Shown piece by piece: positions 39,934-50,913 of a stretch of 64,000 nt of DNA. This DNA is from Skeletonema marinoi (Eukaryota; Bacillariophyta; Thalassiosirophyceae; Thalassiosirales; Thalassiosiraceae). The notes under the pieces are model-generated. The model was given only the letters and a program-made list of their open reading frames with translations, searched no databases and had not been told where the DNA came from. The stretch's first letter is position 1, and each line of letters opens with the position of its first letter. The position numbers were made by a program, and so were the translations under genes. The stretch spans positions 2,779,001-2,843,000 of the forward strand of contig CM060491.1 of assembly GCA_030544225.1 (NCBI GenBank), read 5' to 3'.

Positions 39934-41826
39934 ATCTTGTGAATGAGAAACAAGAACTATTAGGGACTATCAAACTGGTGCCGTGCACCTGGCTGTGTAG
40001 CCTGTTCTGGAGCTGATGGGACAGAAAGAGAGCTGCAATGCGGGCCCTCGGGGCCTTATTTGGTATATCTGCTGCTTTTACTTTGTTAGGTTATTTTTCA
40101 GGGTTACCCTACTATAAAGTTGCTCTGCAATGCTTTGTGTGTTGTTTCTTGCTCTTCTGTCACTTGTCTCTTTTCTCTTGTGTGCGCGCCCACCCCATTC
40201 TTTTTTGCAAAAAGACAGCCATCTTCAAAACTCTGCTTTGAAAATAAGACAGCAATCTTCAAAAATCTGCTTTGAAAATAAGACAGCCATCTTCAAAAAT
40301 CTATTTGCAAATAAGATAGCCATCTTCAAAAATCTATTTTGCAAATAACCATCTTCAAAACAAAAAGAACAATTTTTAATCAAATTGAACAAATGACCGG
40401 ATCCGGTCATTTGTTTTTTGCGTCTCTTTTCTCTTTTACCAGCTTCTCTGGAGGATGAACGCGCACACAGCAACTGTGAGAACCATGAATTAGTTTTGCA
40501 CTTTCTTGTAATGACAGTTTAGCCATATAAAAAGGGATTATAGACCAGGCGCTTCTTGCTGTCTACATAGGAAACCCATACAAAATCAATTCCTACTGTG
40601 TAGCCGGTATGGTCTAAAGGGCCTCTACATGTCTTACAGTAAATGTTTCTTCCTAAATCCTTCGTATACTATTCCTGCGTAGGCTCCTGTAGAAATATCT
40701 GGTCACAACTAGTCACTATTGCTCACCATAGAATTGAGGGCACCTCCGGCACCCCGGAATTACGTTTCACGCAATCTATCCGGGGCCCCGAGGGCCGATT
40801 AGCTACAGCTTTATGTCCTCTCCGGGACCCACATATCTTGTGAATGAGAAACATGATACTATTAGCTATCGCTGCAGATGGTGTTCCTCCACCTAAAAAG
40901 CCAGGCCAGCACATCAAAGGTTGATAAATAGTACTCCAGTGGTTGTTATTCCCACGATTCAACTTCAAAGATTCCTGAATATTTAGCTTTTCCAAAGCTG
41001 CTGCCTTTCCATTCATCGGAACAAGTGTGTCTTCGTCTTCCTATCTGGCAACAAAAAGAAAGTCCGTGGCGCTGCCGCTGCTGGCCCATCTCCGTCTACG
41101 CTACATACTTATAGTGAGAAATGGTTAGCTGTCGTTTGCAACCATAAGAAGGCAGGGTGATACAAAGCAAGTGCTGGTAGAGAAGGCAAAATGTGGTCAA
41201 GGTCAAGGAATAGAGCCCATTATGATAAAAGCCCAATATGTAGACAAAGGGTAGAGATAGCTAATATAGCTAACAGTATCTTGTTTCTCATTCACAAGAT
41301 GGTAATTACGCATATAGATCAATGTCTCTCAAGAGAGGTGGAATCCAGGGCGCTAGGCCAAAGTAAAGGGCCGAGTATTGTACAATTAATATGTAGATAT
41401 GTGAAAGAAACTGTCGTTCCTATTACTACACTTTTACCTCGCAAAAGAAGAGAAGACTGTAGAAATATGGAACCGATGGGTTTTCTGATGAAGTCTCTAT
41501 CAAGTCCGCGAGGCCGAGGCGGGCCATAAGTACTTCGTACATCTACAGATGACAGAGTGTTTCTTGTGTTACACAGTTGTCTAACTAGCCAACTCTGACT
41601 GTACAATTAGCAAGTAACCAAGTACGTACTCCTTAGTTTTATGTAGAGATGATTTGTCTGTCGTTGCCAACCTACCAATTCCACGGGCTCTTTTACATTT
41701 GCTGGATGGTAGAGGTGACTACCTATATACAGGTATTAGATGGACTAACTCCAAGTAAGCATTGTAGATAAGCGAAGCCTAAGCTAACTATTAGATAGCT
41801 AATAGTATCTGTTTCTCATTCACAAT
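39934..41826. repeat. Dispersed 30-38 bp motif, four copies, two in each orientation
   Basis: The core cttgtgaatgagaaaca followed by tactattagc-like bases occurs at 39934-39965 and 40834-40870 (plus) and, inverted, at 41265-41302 and 41795-41826. The two plus copies precede the two minus copies, so pairs face each other as terminal inverted repeats would. They may be the ends of nested or related DNA transposons whose interior is not coding. Confidence 0.6.
40208..40372. repeat. About 34-bp minisatellite, five units
   Basis: Units contain the core cagccatcttcaaaaatct followed by a T-rich part (gctttg or atttg) and aaataaga. Five units run from 40208, the last one shorter. It is AT-rich and non-coding. 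Confidence 0.8.
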
Positions 41827-42047
41827 CGAGTTGCAGAAATGGAGTGCAATTTAGATTTGGTTGGATGTTTATTCAGGCAACATCAATGTTCAAAACAATC
41901 AAGATGTACAGAAAAAATAATGGCAACCTTGCTGCGGTCTAAAGAGAGAACAGTACAATTAATAAAAAGTACAATCACAATCAGCAACGGAACCAGCAAC
42001 AGCACCAGCACAGCACGACAGACTAGCCTCTAGCCACCATCGTCATC

Positions 42048-45000
42048 ATGACATTGTCATCCTCACCTTCCTCTATCAACCACCGCTCGTCGTCGTTAAG
42101 GGGAAGCTCTTCCTCCACTCGGCATCTAGCGGAAATTATCGTCACAGCCGCCGAAAGCAGTCAAAATAACAACAAACAAATATCAAATATTGCCCAGCTC
42201 CGCCTATCTAATATGCAATTACATGGACGAGACGATGATATCAAATTATTACGGAGCAAACTACGGGAGTTGGCCAAGAAGGATGATTGCGACGAAGAAG
42301 ATGCTGCGAAAAATCATGTCGGCGAGATGATATTAGTCTCTGGATCATCCGGCACAGGCAAATCTACCCTCATCCAGAAAGGTCTAGGTGTAGGCGCCAA
42401 ACGTGGGTACATTTTCGCATCTGGTAAATTTGAAGATAAACTTCTCAGGCCACTCTCGGCATTCTCCGATGCCATGGCTTGTCTTTCCAAGGCCAAGTGT
42501 ATTACAGTAGAGCATAATGAGAAGGGAGGATTGTCTTCGTCTGAGGGATCATCTGTTGCTGCATTGATACGAAATGAGATTCAAAATGAGTTTGATGAAG
42601 AGGATGTGGAACAATTACGGCGTGTGTTGCCTGAGTGTGCTGGGTTACTGGGAACACGCAGACCTTCATTGTTCTGCCCATCATCACAGTCACAGGCAGA
42701 TGAAGCAGCCGTTTCCAGATTGGGCAGTTTGAATCTCTTGGGCGGTAAAGAATCAATCTCAAGAATGCACTATGCAGTCAGACGATTATTGAAAATTGTA
42801 TGCTCACATTTCAAAGGAGTGGTATTATTTATTGATGATTTACAGTGGAGTGATACCGCAACGTTAGATCTATTGAAGAGCATCGTATTGGATGGAGAGA
42901 TTCCAAGTCTTTTGATTGTTGGTGCTTACCGAGAGGATGAAGTACCAGAGTAAGTTATGATAGCTGTATATTCGTGTACGTCCTCATTTTATCAGCTGCT
43001 TATTCTTGATAACTCTCTTTCCCCTTCTATGACATCACAGTCACCACCCCCTTGCATTCCACACCCGAGAGCTGGAAGAAATGAACGTGTCAATTACCAA
43101 GATAAAGATTGGTAATCTTGGTGTAGATTATGTCATGCCTCTTGTTGCTGAGGCCTTGGGAATGGATAATGATGACAGCAAAGTCAAATCATTGGCAGAA
43201 ACAATTCACAGAAGGACAGAAGGCAATCCCTTCTTTATTTTGATGTTTCTAAGATCTCTGTATGATGAAAAGCTCTTGCAATTCAACTTTGGAGTGATGA
43301 AGTGGACTTGGGACGAAGATGCAGTCAACTCAAAGATTGTCACCGAGAATGTGGCAACTGTCCTGGTCAACAAGATAAATCGCTTGCAGGAGGAAACGCA
43401 GAGAATGCTCATGGTGGCATCTTGCCTTGGTGCTACTTTCCGTTTATCGGCTGTAATGGAGGTCATGAAAAATATCTCGCGGGTAGAGATGAGGGACTCG
43501 ATGAAATCCTCGATGATATCAGTTTCGGGTACTGCTGCAACAATGGGAAGCTCCTCCGCCTCTTTTCTTTCATCAGACCTGAGTAACGTTTGTATAGATG
43601 AAGATGGTAGTGATTCTTCATATGCGAGTTCATTTGAAGAATTCGAAGGAGAGGGCCTATGTGAGGTGGATAACGAAGAGTGCCATTTTATGCACGATCA
43701 GATACAATCGGCAGCGTTTGAACTCATCAGTCCAGAACAAAGGGACTCGTTTCGAGGAAGAATTGGGAGTATTTTGTTGCAAACTCTCCCTCCAGAAGAA
43801 CTTGAAGCTAGCCTCTTTGAGGTGGTGGGCCTCCTGAATTGTGCAGCATCTAATGCCACTGACGATGAACGTGTTGAGTTGGCAAGAATGAATCTAAAAG
43901 CTGGAGTCAAGGCATCAGAAAATGCAGCATTCGACACAGCCAAGGTTTACTTCAAGACAGGTCGCGAGGCGCTTGGGCCAAGGGGATGGGAGGGAGATTA
44001 TCGTATCATGCTAGATTTATGCAGCCATGGAGCGAATGCCTGTTTCGTAACTGGCGATTTTGACTCAATGAATGAGCTGATTGACGAGGTCTTGAGCAAA
44101 GATATCGATACGAAGGAGAAGTACAGAGTATCAGAAATCAAGGTGAAGTTATTGCACAGCGCCGGAAAGTTTAACGAAGCAATTGATGCAGCTCTTGATT
44201 TCAATCATCAGCTTGGTGTATTAACCCTGCAGAAGAAGCCAGCATCCAAATTCACCATTATCAGAGAATTTATTCGAGTGAAGAAGTTGCTGAAGAACAA
44301 AACTGCTGAAGATATTGCTAACTTGCCCGAGCTCGACGATGAACGATATGAAATGGGACAAAGAATGAATCATCATCTTGCCACATGTATTTTTCATGTT
44401 GAACCAACAATGCTTCCACTGATCATCTTTCAGTTGGTCACAACCACATTGAAGCATGGTTTATGTCCTACATCATCACCTATTGGTTTTGCTGGGCTTG
44501 GTATGTTGATCTGTGGACCTTTTGGTAAGCCACATGAGGGTCGTGAGATGGCCAGGGCGGCAGAACTGATCCTTGAAAAGCCCGGTATGAGAAGTAGAGC
44601 TGTTTACACGATATTCGTTGCGCAGACCTTCTGCTACCACTGGACATCACCTCTCCAGGACACTATTGCACCATTTCTGGAGGGTTATCAGATAGGACTT
44701 GAGATTGGCGATAATGACAGTGCTTGTCACTGTCTTAATGTTCGTAGTCATTACCTATACTTTGTAGGCCGAAATTTGGATAGCATTCAGAAAGAACTTG
44801 AAGCGTCCATCCGTGTAATGACACAATTGAAGCAAGATGCAAAGAAGTTGAGCAACATCGCTCTTCTAACGACAGTGAAGAAGCTTCGTGGCATCGACGT
44901 TGAAGCCGGTGATAAGATATTGGACTCTATACTGGCAACTGCAGCATCAAAAGGCGACTTCTCTATGTCTTCACATGTAAACACGATGAAGCTAGAGGTA

Positions 45001-47411
45001 TTTGTCTTTTATCAGGAATGGAAAGAAGCTGTCGACTTAATTCGAAAGGCAGGCAATGTGCGACTGTTCCATTCTTCTACATTTGGTGCAGTATGTTACA
45101 GAGGTGCAATTCCCACGAGGACAAAGCACGACTAGACGAGGTTTCCTGTAGGAACCTATCTCGACTCTTACCGGTTTACGACGGCGTCTATGATATGATG
45201 ACAGCAAGGGCACGATTAGATCATTATTTTAGAGTGTAGTTGGCGGAATATTGACGGTTCCCGCAATATTCATGATGACGTTGCGTCTTTAGATGGGATT
45301 CTCCCCAATCTGGGATCAGACATACTTACTTGACTTTGATACCCATAGATACTTGTACGATTCGATCACGTACTAAATACACAAACGGTTTCTGTTTGAT
45401 ACTCCCCAACTGAGTGAAGTAGTACAAAGTAGATGCTCCCCATTCCGTTAAAGAACTGATGCAGTTTCTCCCCATATTTGCTCCCCATTTGGTCAAATAA
45501 CGGACGTTCTTGAAGTTGCGTTGAAAACTAATCAATGTGGTGACTAGAATCTTGAGGGTTGAGATCTTCGACGTATGGTACGTTGTGATGGACATGTACG
45601 CTTTGGTTAGTTGTCGAATTGACTTGAACAGTGACATCATAGGTATAACGATGGATGCGAGTGATGTTGAATGGGCCACGATGTAGCAATGGAAGGTATT
45701 ACGATCTTGAACTTGCAGAAGGACTTGTTGTGGATTAGCAGACGATGGCGATACATATCTTGGTGACACAAAATGAAGGTAAAGTTCAGATGAACGATGA
45801 TCTGGGATTGGACGTGATAGGACGTCAGCAATATTGAATTGGTGCAGTGAAGACATGTTGGATGACATATCAGGATTATCTGCTTGACGGAAGATGGATT
45901 CCTCAGTTGTTTTCTCCCCATGCGGTGATGATGATGGGTTGGATCGAACTTGAAGCGGTGAAAAACCAGATGCTCCGCTATTAAACAAAAGATTGCGACG
46001 ACTTGAATGGTGCTGAAGATGAGTAGATTCTTCACTCTCCCCATGGTCGGATTGGTGTAAGGCGATTCGAGCAATAATAGACGGATCGACTCGATGATGA
46101 GAAGCACATAAGTTGTGTTTTGTGCTGTCGGCGAAGTTGACGGTGATGCTCAGACGTAGTGGACGAAGGAGTGCAGCGGCGATGATGGAAGGATGTTCCA
46201 GTTGTTGAAGTAGTGGGATGATGGCTTTCCGGAATTTAATGCTGTTGATGATGTCAGGGTATAGTAGGACTAGTACCCATAAAATCAGGGTGATGATGAC
46301 GACATCAATTTGGTTGTTATGTTCGGTGACATAATAATTATCTACATAGAGACAATCGTTATCCCTGCCGGACGCGGCCATAATTTGACTGACCTTTCAC
46401 GGTAACTGGTGACTTTGCACGTACTATCGATATCAACGGATGATATCAGTTTCTCGTGTTTAAGCTGACAGCTGTCTACGATGAATATTACCCTTCGGAT
46501 GAAGTCTGGTTCCTCCGAATAAACAGTCACACCAATTAGAAGGTTCCTCAAAGAGTTCGTTCTTGGCTCCTCAATTATGAACAATCGAATAGGGATGAGT
46601 GCGGTCTGAAAAGATAGCTCCTTAGCTGGTTCGTTCTTGACCAGTAAGTGAAGTGAGCATTCCAACGGATGCTAGGTAAAAGACTCGAACTGTGTAATCT
46701 GTTACAGAGGTGCAATTCCCACGAGGACAAAGCACGACTAGACGAGGTTTCCTGTAGGAACCTATCTCGACTCTTACCGGTTTACGACGGCGTCTATGAT
46801 ATGATGGCAGCAAGGGCACGATTAGATCATTATTTTAGAGTGTAGTTGGCGGAATATTGACGGTTCCCGCAATATTCATGATGACGTTGCGTCTTTAGAT
46901 GGGATTCTCCCCAATCTGGGATCAGACATACTTACTTGACTTTGATACCCATAGATACTTGTACGATTCGATCACGTACTAAATACACAAACGGTTTCTG
47001 TTTGATACAGTGCGCTACACTTTCTTAGAGGCGCTGACCTATCTGAAAGCAGCACAATCAGCATCTGGGTGGAAGAAGAGGCAAATGAAGAAATGCGCAC
47101 ATAAAACAGTGCAGCTAATTCGTGGTTGGGCGAAGAATGGCAATGTGAATGTCGTTCATTATCTATACATCCTAGATGCGGAGCTTGCTGTGCTGAATGG
47201 AAAGAACAAAAAGGCAAAAGAGAGCTTCAACGCCGCAATCACCACATCAAGTAGGAATGGTTTCCTGCATGATAGAGCTTTAGCACACGAGTTGGCAAGT
47301 GCATACTTCAAAGCCCAGGGAGATGATTATTGGGGGAACTATCACAGTGAATGCTCAAAAAGATGCTACCAAGAATGGGGGTGTAGTGACAAGTTTGAAC
47401 AGCTTCCGTAA
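42048..47411 (+). CDS. Large P-loop ATPase (AAA_16/STAND-like), split by an LTR element
   Basis: Exon 1 is 42048-42949 and exon 2 starts at 43041 (GTAAGT donor, CACAG acceptor). The coding frame runs to 45092 and resumes at 47010, ending at 47411; the gap is an LTR element. The N-terminus is Ser-rich. The P-loop is GSSGTGKST (residues about 99-107) and Walker B is LFIDDLQWSD (about 260-270), followed by LIVGAYREDEV. This is the pattern of MalT/PknK-like predicted ATPases with AAA_16 cores. The rest is helical, TPR-like repeats (DTAKVYFKTGREAL, KVKLLHSAGKFNEAIDAAL, KAKESFNAAI). In bacteria and algae such modules often belong to kinase-linked sensors; no kinase or other output domain is seen here. 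This allele is probably inactive, cut after about 985 codons, with about 133 codons beyond. Confidence 0.8.
45093..47007. mobile_element. Young non-autonomous LTR retroelement (TRIM/LARD-like), 1.9 kb
   Basis: Two direct LTRs of 309 bp (45094-45402 and 46700-47008) differ by one base in my reading, so the insertion is recent. A 4-bp target duplication, cagt, is seen at 45089-45092 and 47008-47011; at 5 bp one base differs. The interior (1.3 kb) has no gag, protease, integrase or reverse transcriptase that I can recognise, so it would rely on another element. One long minus-strand frame (about 46381 to 45326) has no known domain. A purine-rich tggggag motif next to the left LTR on the minus strand suggests that the element may lie in minus orientation. 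It sits inside the second exon of the ATPase gene. Confidence 0.85.
45094..45402. repeat. LTR (left) of the 1.9-kb element
   Basis: 309-bp terminal repeat beginning tgttacagaggtgc and ending gtttgatac in the plus direction. Confidence 0.9.
46700..47008. repeat. LTR (right) of the 1.9-kb element
   Basis: 309-bp terminal repeat identical to the left one except for one transition seen near position 100 of the repeat. Confidence 0.9.
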
Positions 47412-48530
47412 AAAGAAATGATAATAGTTAGAGTAAATAATAGAGCATGTCCTCGCGGGGACAAGAATATTAGTAGCTTGGATGACATCTCCGATGGAGC
47501 GTTTGGAGATCTTAAAAAGGATAACACACAGCAGTGTTAAGGGAGTACAAGCTTGCATTTTTTTAGAACGAAAGCCTCCTGCTCCTGGTATTTTGGGATA
47601 GTCCCTTGCATGTAGAACACTAGAGCCTATTAGTTCAGATTCAGATGAGTACCCTCGGGCTAGTAGTAGTGAGCACAAGACAACTGCAGGAGAACAGGAG
47701 AGTACCCTGTAGAAGAGGGTCTGTGGTGTTATCCTGCAACGTAGGAACTCAATACCAAAGTGGTGCCAACGATATATGTATCACGTATTGTATGTTGATA
47801 GATGGTCCTCTCCGACTTGGTCTCCGGTCTAGTAAGAAGAAAAAACCTCAAAGTACTTAAATCATTTACTTAGATACACGGAGAAGTGGCAGCCTACTGC
47901 AGCCCCTTCACCATGGTTGTTTATTCTTTCTCAGTCGACGTGGCGTTGACTCAGACGATTCGGGATTCCTTCAAGTAAGGACGTCCCAAATAAAGAGACT
48001 CCCAACATACTCCTACAATTTTCACTAGGTAGGTCTTCGAGTCTAAGTGGAAAGTGGTACAAGAGTCTCGTCAGGAATGTTAAGAGGGCAATTCATCATG
48101 TGGCTGCGGTCAGTTCTATGGAGTTCCTTGCTTCGGCTTGGTAAGTACTTATTCATGTCGATCCACATTTCTTCAGTTGGCTTGTGTGCAATTATCCTGC
48201 CACGTAGGAACTCAATACCAAAGTGGTGCCAACGATATATGTATCACGTATTGTACCACCATAGCATGGGATTTTAGTTGCCAGCACATCATAATTATCA
48301 CGTGCACTATCGCTGCATATACCATTCTTAACCATCTCCCGCCGCCGTAACGAGTACTTAACGACAGTCTGACACTGACACCAGCACGCACCCAGCTACT
48401 TCTTATTACAATAGCACCCAGCACCGCCCCGAGACCTCCCGAGACCACAGAAGAATAAGCCGCATGCAGTCAAGTTCTTTCAGTGCATTCCATCTTCTCT
48501 GCCTACTCTGCACAATTTAAGACGTCCACA
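47412..48530. other. Intergenic region with one direct repeat
   Basis: A 1.1-kb gap with no supported gene. A direct repeat of about 63 bp lies at 47729-47791 and 48192-48255 (starting ttatcctgc, containing cgtaggaactcaatacc, ending cacgtattgta), with one or two differences. The last 150 bp are the probable promoter and 5' UTR of the peroxiredoxin fragment. Confidence 0.5.
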
Positions 48531-48627
48531 ATGCCCACGAAACAGACTACAGATGAAACAATATTGCTGGGTGTAGGTGATGAGGCACCTGATTTTGAGC
48601 TACGAGACGAAGAGGGGAATGTGCGAG
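48531..48627 (+). CDS. First exon of a peroxiredoxin-like gene, remainder not found
   Basis: From ATG 48531 the frame gives MPTKQTTDETILLGVGDEAPDFELRDEE in pieces and GNVRG. The segment VGDEAPDFELRDEEGN is the N-terminal signature of AhpC/TSA peroxiredoxins of the BCP/PrxQ type, thiol peroxidases that reduce H2O2 and lipid hydroperoxides. The exon could end at 48627 with donor GTAGTT. The catalytic Cys (expected about 45 residues in, PxxxTPxC) is not found downstream: the bases from 48628 on are repeats and then satellite. The gene is therefore cut off by the repeat boundary, or has a very long intron leading out of the window. Confidence 0.6.
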
Positions 48628-49469
48628 GTAGTTTTTTTACGTGCGCGCACCTCCCCAGGTGCGCGGGTTATCCCTAACCAAGGTTAACCCTAAGGCCTTT
48701 TGGGACTCCCAATTATAATCATTTCGTCGCCATTTATCGCCAAAACAGCCGTTTGTTCATCAACTCCAACATCAACGAGGCAGTTTTTTTACGTGCGCGC
48801 ACCTCCCCAGGTGCGCGGGTTATCCCTAACCAGGGTTAACCCTGGGGCCTTTTTGACAAGACGCATTCCCAATCTTATCAAAGAGACGCCCATCTTCGTA
48901 GATGTCTCCCCTTTCACTGGTAGTATGACGTGTCTACCACGTTGATCTACCACAAACATTTTTAAGTTCCTATGTAGAATTCTGGTACAAAATCTATGTA
49001 GAAAGTCTTACCAAAAAAAACTTGATGATGCCCACCATGGTGAAAAAATACGGCACTATTGCCACCTTTTTCAGTCTACTTCTTACTATATTGGAGAGAC
49101 ATTGCAGCTTTATTAATGTGAGAACACGCATTACTGATGAATCCGAGTTTTACTTTAGCTTCTCAGTATATTACAATGCGTTTAGATCAATAAACATCAT
49201 TAAACAGTTGAGGTATATAGTTTTTTTACGTGCGCGCACCTCCCCAGGTGCGCGGGTTATCCCTAACCAGGGTTAACTCTAAGGCCTTTTAGGACTCCCA
49301 AACGTCGCCATTTATCGCCAAAATAGCCGTTTGTTCATCAACTCCATTTCTCCCCAGTAGGAACATACCCCTGTAAGGGGGTATGGGCTTGCAGTAGCAC
49401 TACATACCCTGTGGTCTTGATAGACACGTCGTGGGGAAGAACTGGAGCTCTGGAGCTCAGATGACAAAC
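48628..49469. repeat. Three copies of a hairpin-bearing repeat module
   Basis: Copies start at about 48629, 48783 and 49219 with agtttttttacgtgcg. Each has a perfect 9-bp stem (CGCGCACCT) around a CCCC loop, then ggttatccctaacc and a palindrome-like ttaaccct block. Copies 1 and 3 also share cgccatttatcgccaaaa and cgtttgttcatcaactcc after the block. A further hairpin (catacccc, loop, ggggtatg) lies at 49365-49386. The modules separate the peroxiredoxin exon from the satellite. Class unknown. Confidence 0.7.
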
Positions 49470-50574
49470 AATCAACAGCTTCTAGTGACCCATTGCAGTT
49501 GGCCATGATAGTATAGAAGCATCTTTTGCACGGCTCAAGCATTTGTTCGTCGTATCGGCGTCGCTACAACGTCGTAGGTGACCTGATGAGGCCCAATTTG
49601 GGACGGCTGCCAGTGCTACTCTATTACCATATCGTATCTCACGCTGTGAATATGGCAATCAACAGCTTCTAGTGACCCATTGCAGTTGGCCATGATAGTA
49701 TAGAAGCATCTTTTGCACGGCTCAAGCATTTGTTCGTCGTATCGGCGTCGCTACAACGTCGTAGGTGACCTGATGAGGCCCAATTTGGGACGGCTGCCAG
49801 TGCTACTCTATTACCATATCGTATCTCACGCTGTGAATATGGCAATCAACAGCTTCTAGTGACCCATTGCAGATGGCCATGATAGTATAGAAGCATCTTT
49901 TTCACGGCTCAAGCATTTGTTCGTCGTATCGGCGTCGCTACAACGTCGTAGGTGACCTGATGAGGCCCAATTTGGGACGGCTGCCAGTGCTACTCTATTA
50001 CCATATCGTATCTCACGCTGTGAATATGGCAATCGACAGCTTCTAGTGACCCATTGCAGTTGGCCATGATAGTATAGAAGCATCTTTTGCACGGCTCAAG
50101 CATTTGTTCGTCGTATCGACGTCGCTACAACGTCGTAGGTGACCTGATGAGGCCCAATTTGGGACGGCTGCCAGTGCTACTCTATTACCATATCGTATCT
50201 CACGCTGTGAATATGGCAATCAACAGCTTCTAGTGACCCATTGCAGTTGGCCATGATAGTATAGAAGCATCTTTTGCACGGCTCAAGCATTTGTTCGTCG
50301 TATCGGCGTCGCTACAACGTCGTAGGTGACCTGATGAGGCCCAATTTGGGACGGCTGCCAGTGCTACTCTATTACCATATCGTATCTCACGCTGTGAATA
50401 TGGCAATCAACAGCTTCTAGTGACCCATTGAAGTTGGCCATGATAGTATAGAAGCATCTTTTGCACGGCTCAAGCATTTGTTCGTCGTATCGACGTCGCT
50501 ACAACGTCGTAGGTGACCTGATGAGGCCCAATTTGGGACGGCTGCCAGTGCTACTCTATTACCATATCGTATCT
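49470..50574. repeat. 187-bp satellite array, left part (about six monomers)
   Basis: Head-to-tail monomers of 187 bp with few differences. Marks of the monomer are tctcacgctgtgaatatgg, ttctagtgacccattgcag, cggctcaagcatttgttcg, ctacaacgtcgtag and gcccaatttgggacgg. The phase is kept across the Copia element, so both arrays were once one. The array begins in mid-monomer at 49470. Confidence 0.95.
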
Positions 50575-50788
50575 GTTGAAAATAGTGCTGGGGGATACGT
50601 GCGGGGACGCGCCCTGCCCTCTTTTCCGTCTGCGACAGCCAGACCACATGAAGCTCGTGCGAACGAGAATCACGATCCAACCTCTCACGATGACAATGGC
50701 CGAGCCCAAGCATCGCATTTGTTGTATCGTAAACTCTACGCACGACATTAGTAGTAGTAGTAAGCTAGTGATGCTTTCATCTCAATAG
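50575..50788 (+). repeat. 5' LTR of the Copia element
   Basis: 214-bp repeat starting gttgaaaatagtgctggg and ending ctttcatctcaatag. Confidence 0.92.
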
Positions 50789-50913
50789 TCGCGCGTGAGC
50801 GATATAGATACACCACCATTCAAACTATCAGGCCCTTAGCGTGCCCTGACCCACAAAATAGTAGTTCGGACCAAGAGTGCACCGACAAATAATCAAAATA
50901 ATTCGGACCAAGA

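Larger units (their letters stand above)
39645..42047. other. Gene-poor 2.4-kb repeat-bearing region
   Basis: Between the divergent lipoxygenase and ATPase genes. No frame has recognisable homology. It contains a 34-bp minisatellite (40208-40372), four copies of a dispersed motif in both orientations (39934-41826), and a 13-bp inverted pair, ggccctcggggcc near 40044 and ggccccgagggcc near 40784. This looks like a nest of decayed transposon ends. The 100 bp before the ATPase start are rich in cag/aac triplets. Confidence 0.5.

Noticed and set aside
41839-42033. 64-codon frame just before the ATPase gene
   Set aside because: Low-complexity Thr/Ser end, no homology; probably the 5' UTR.
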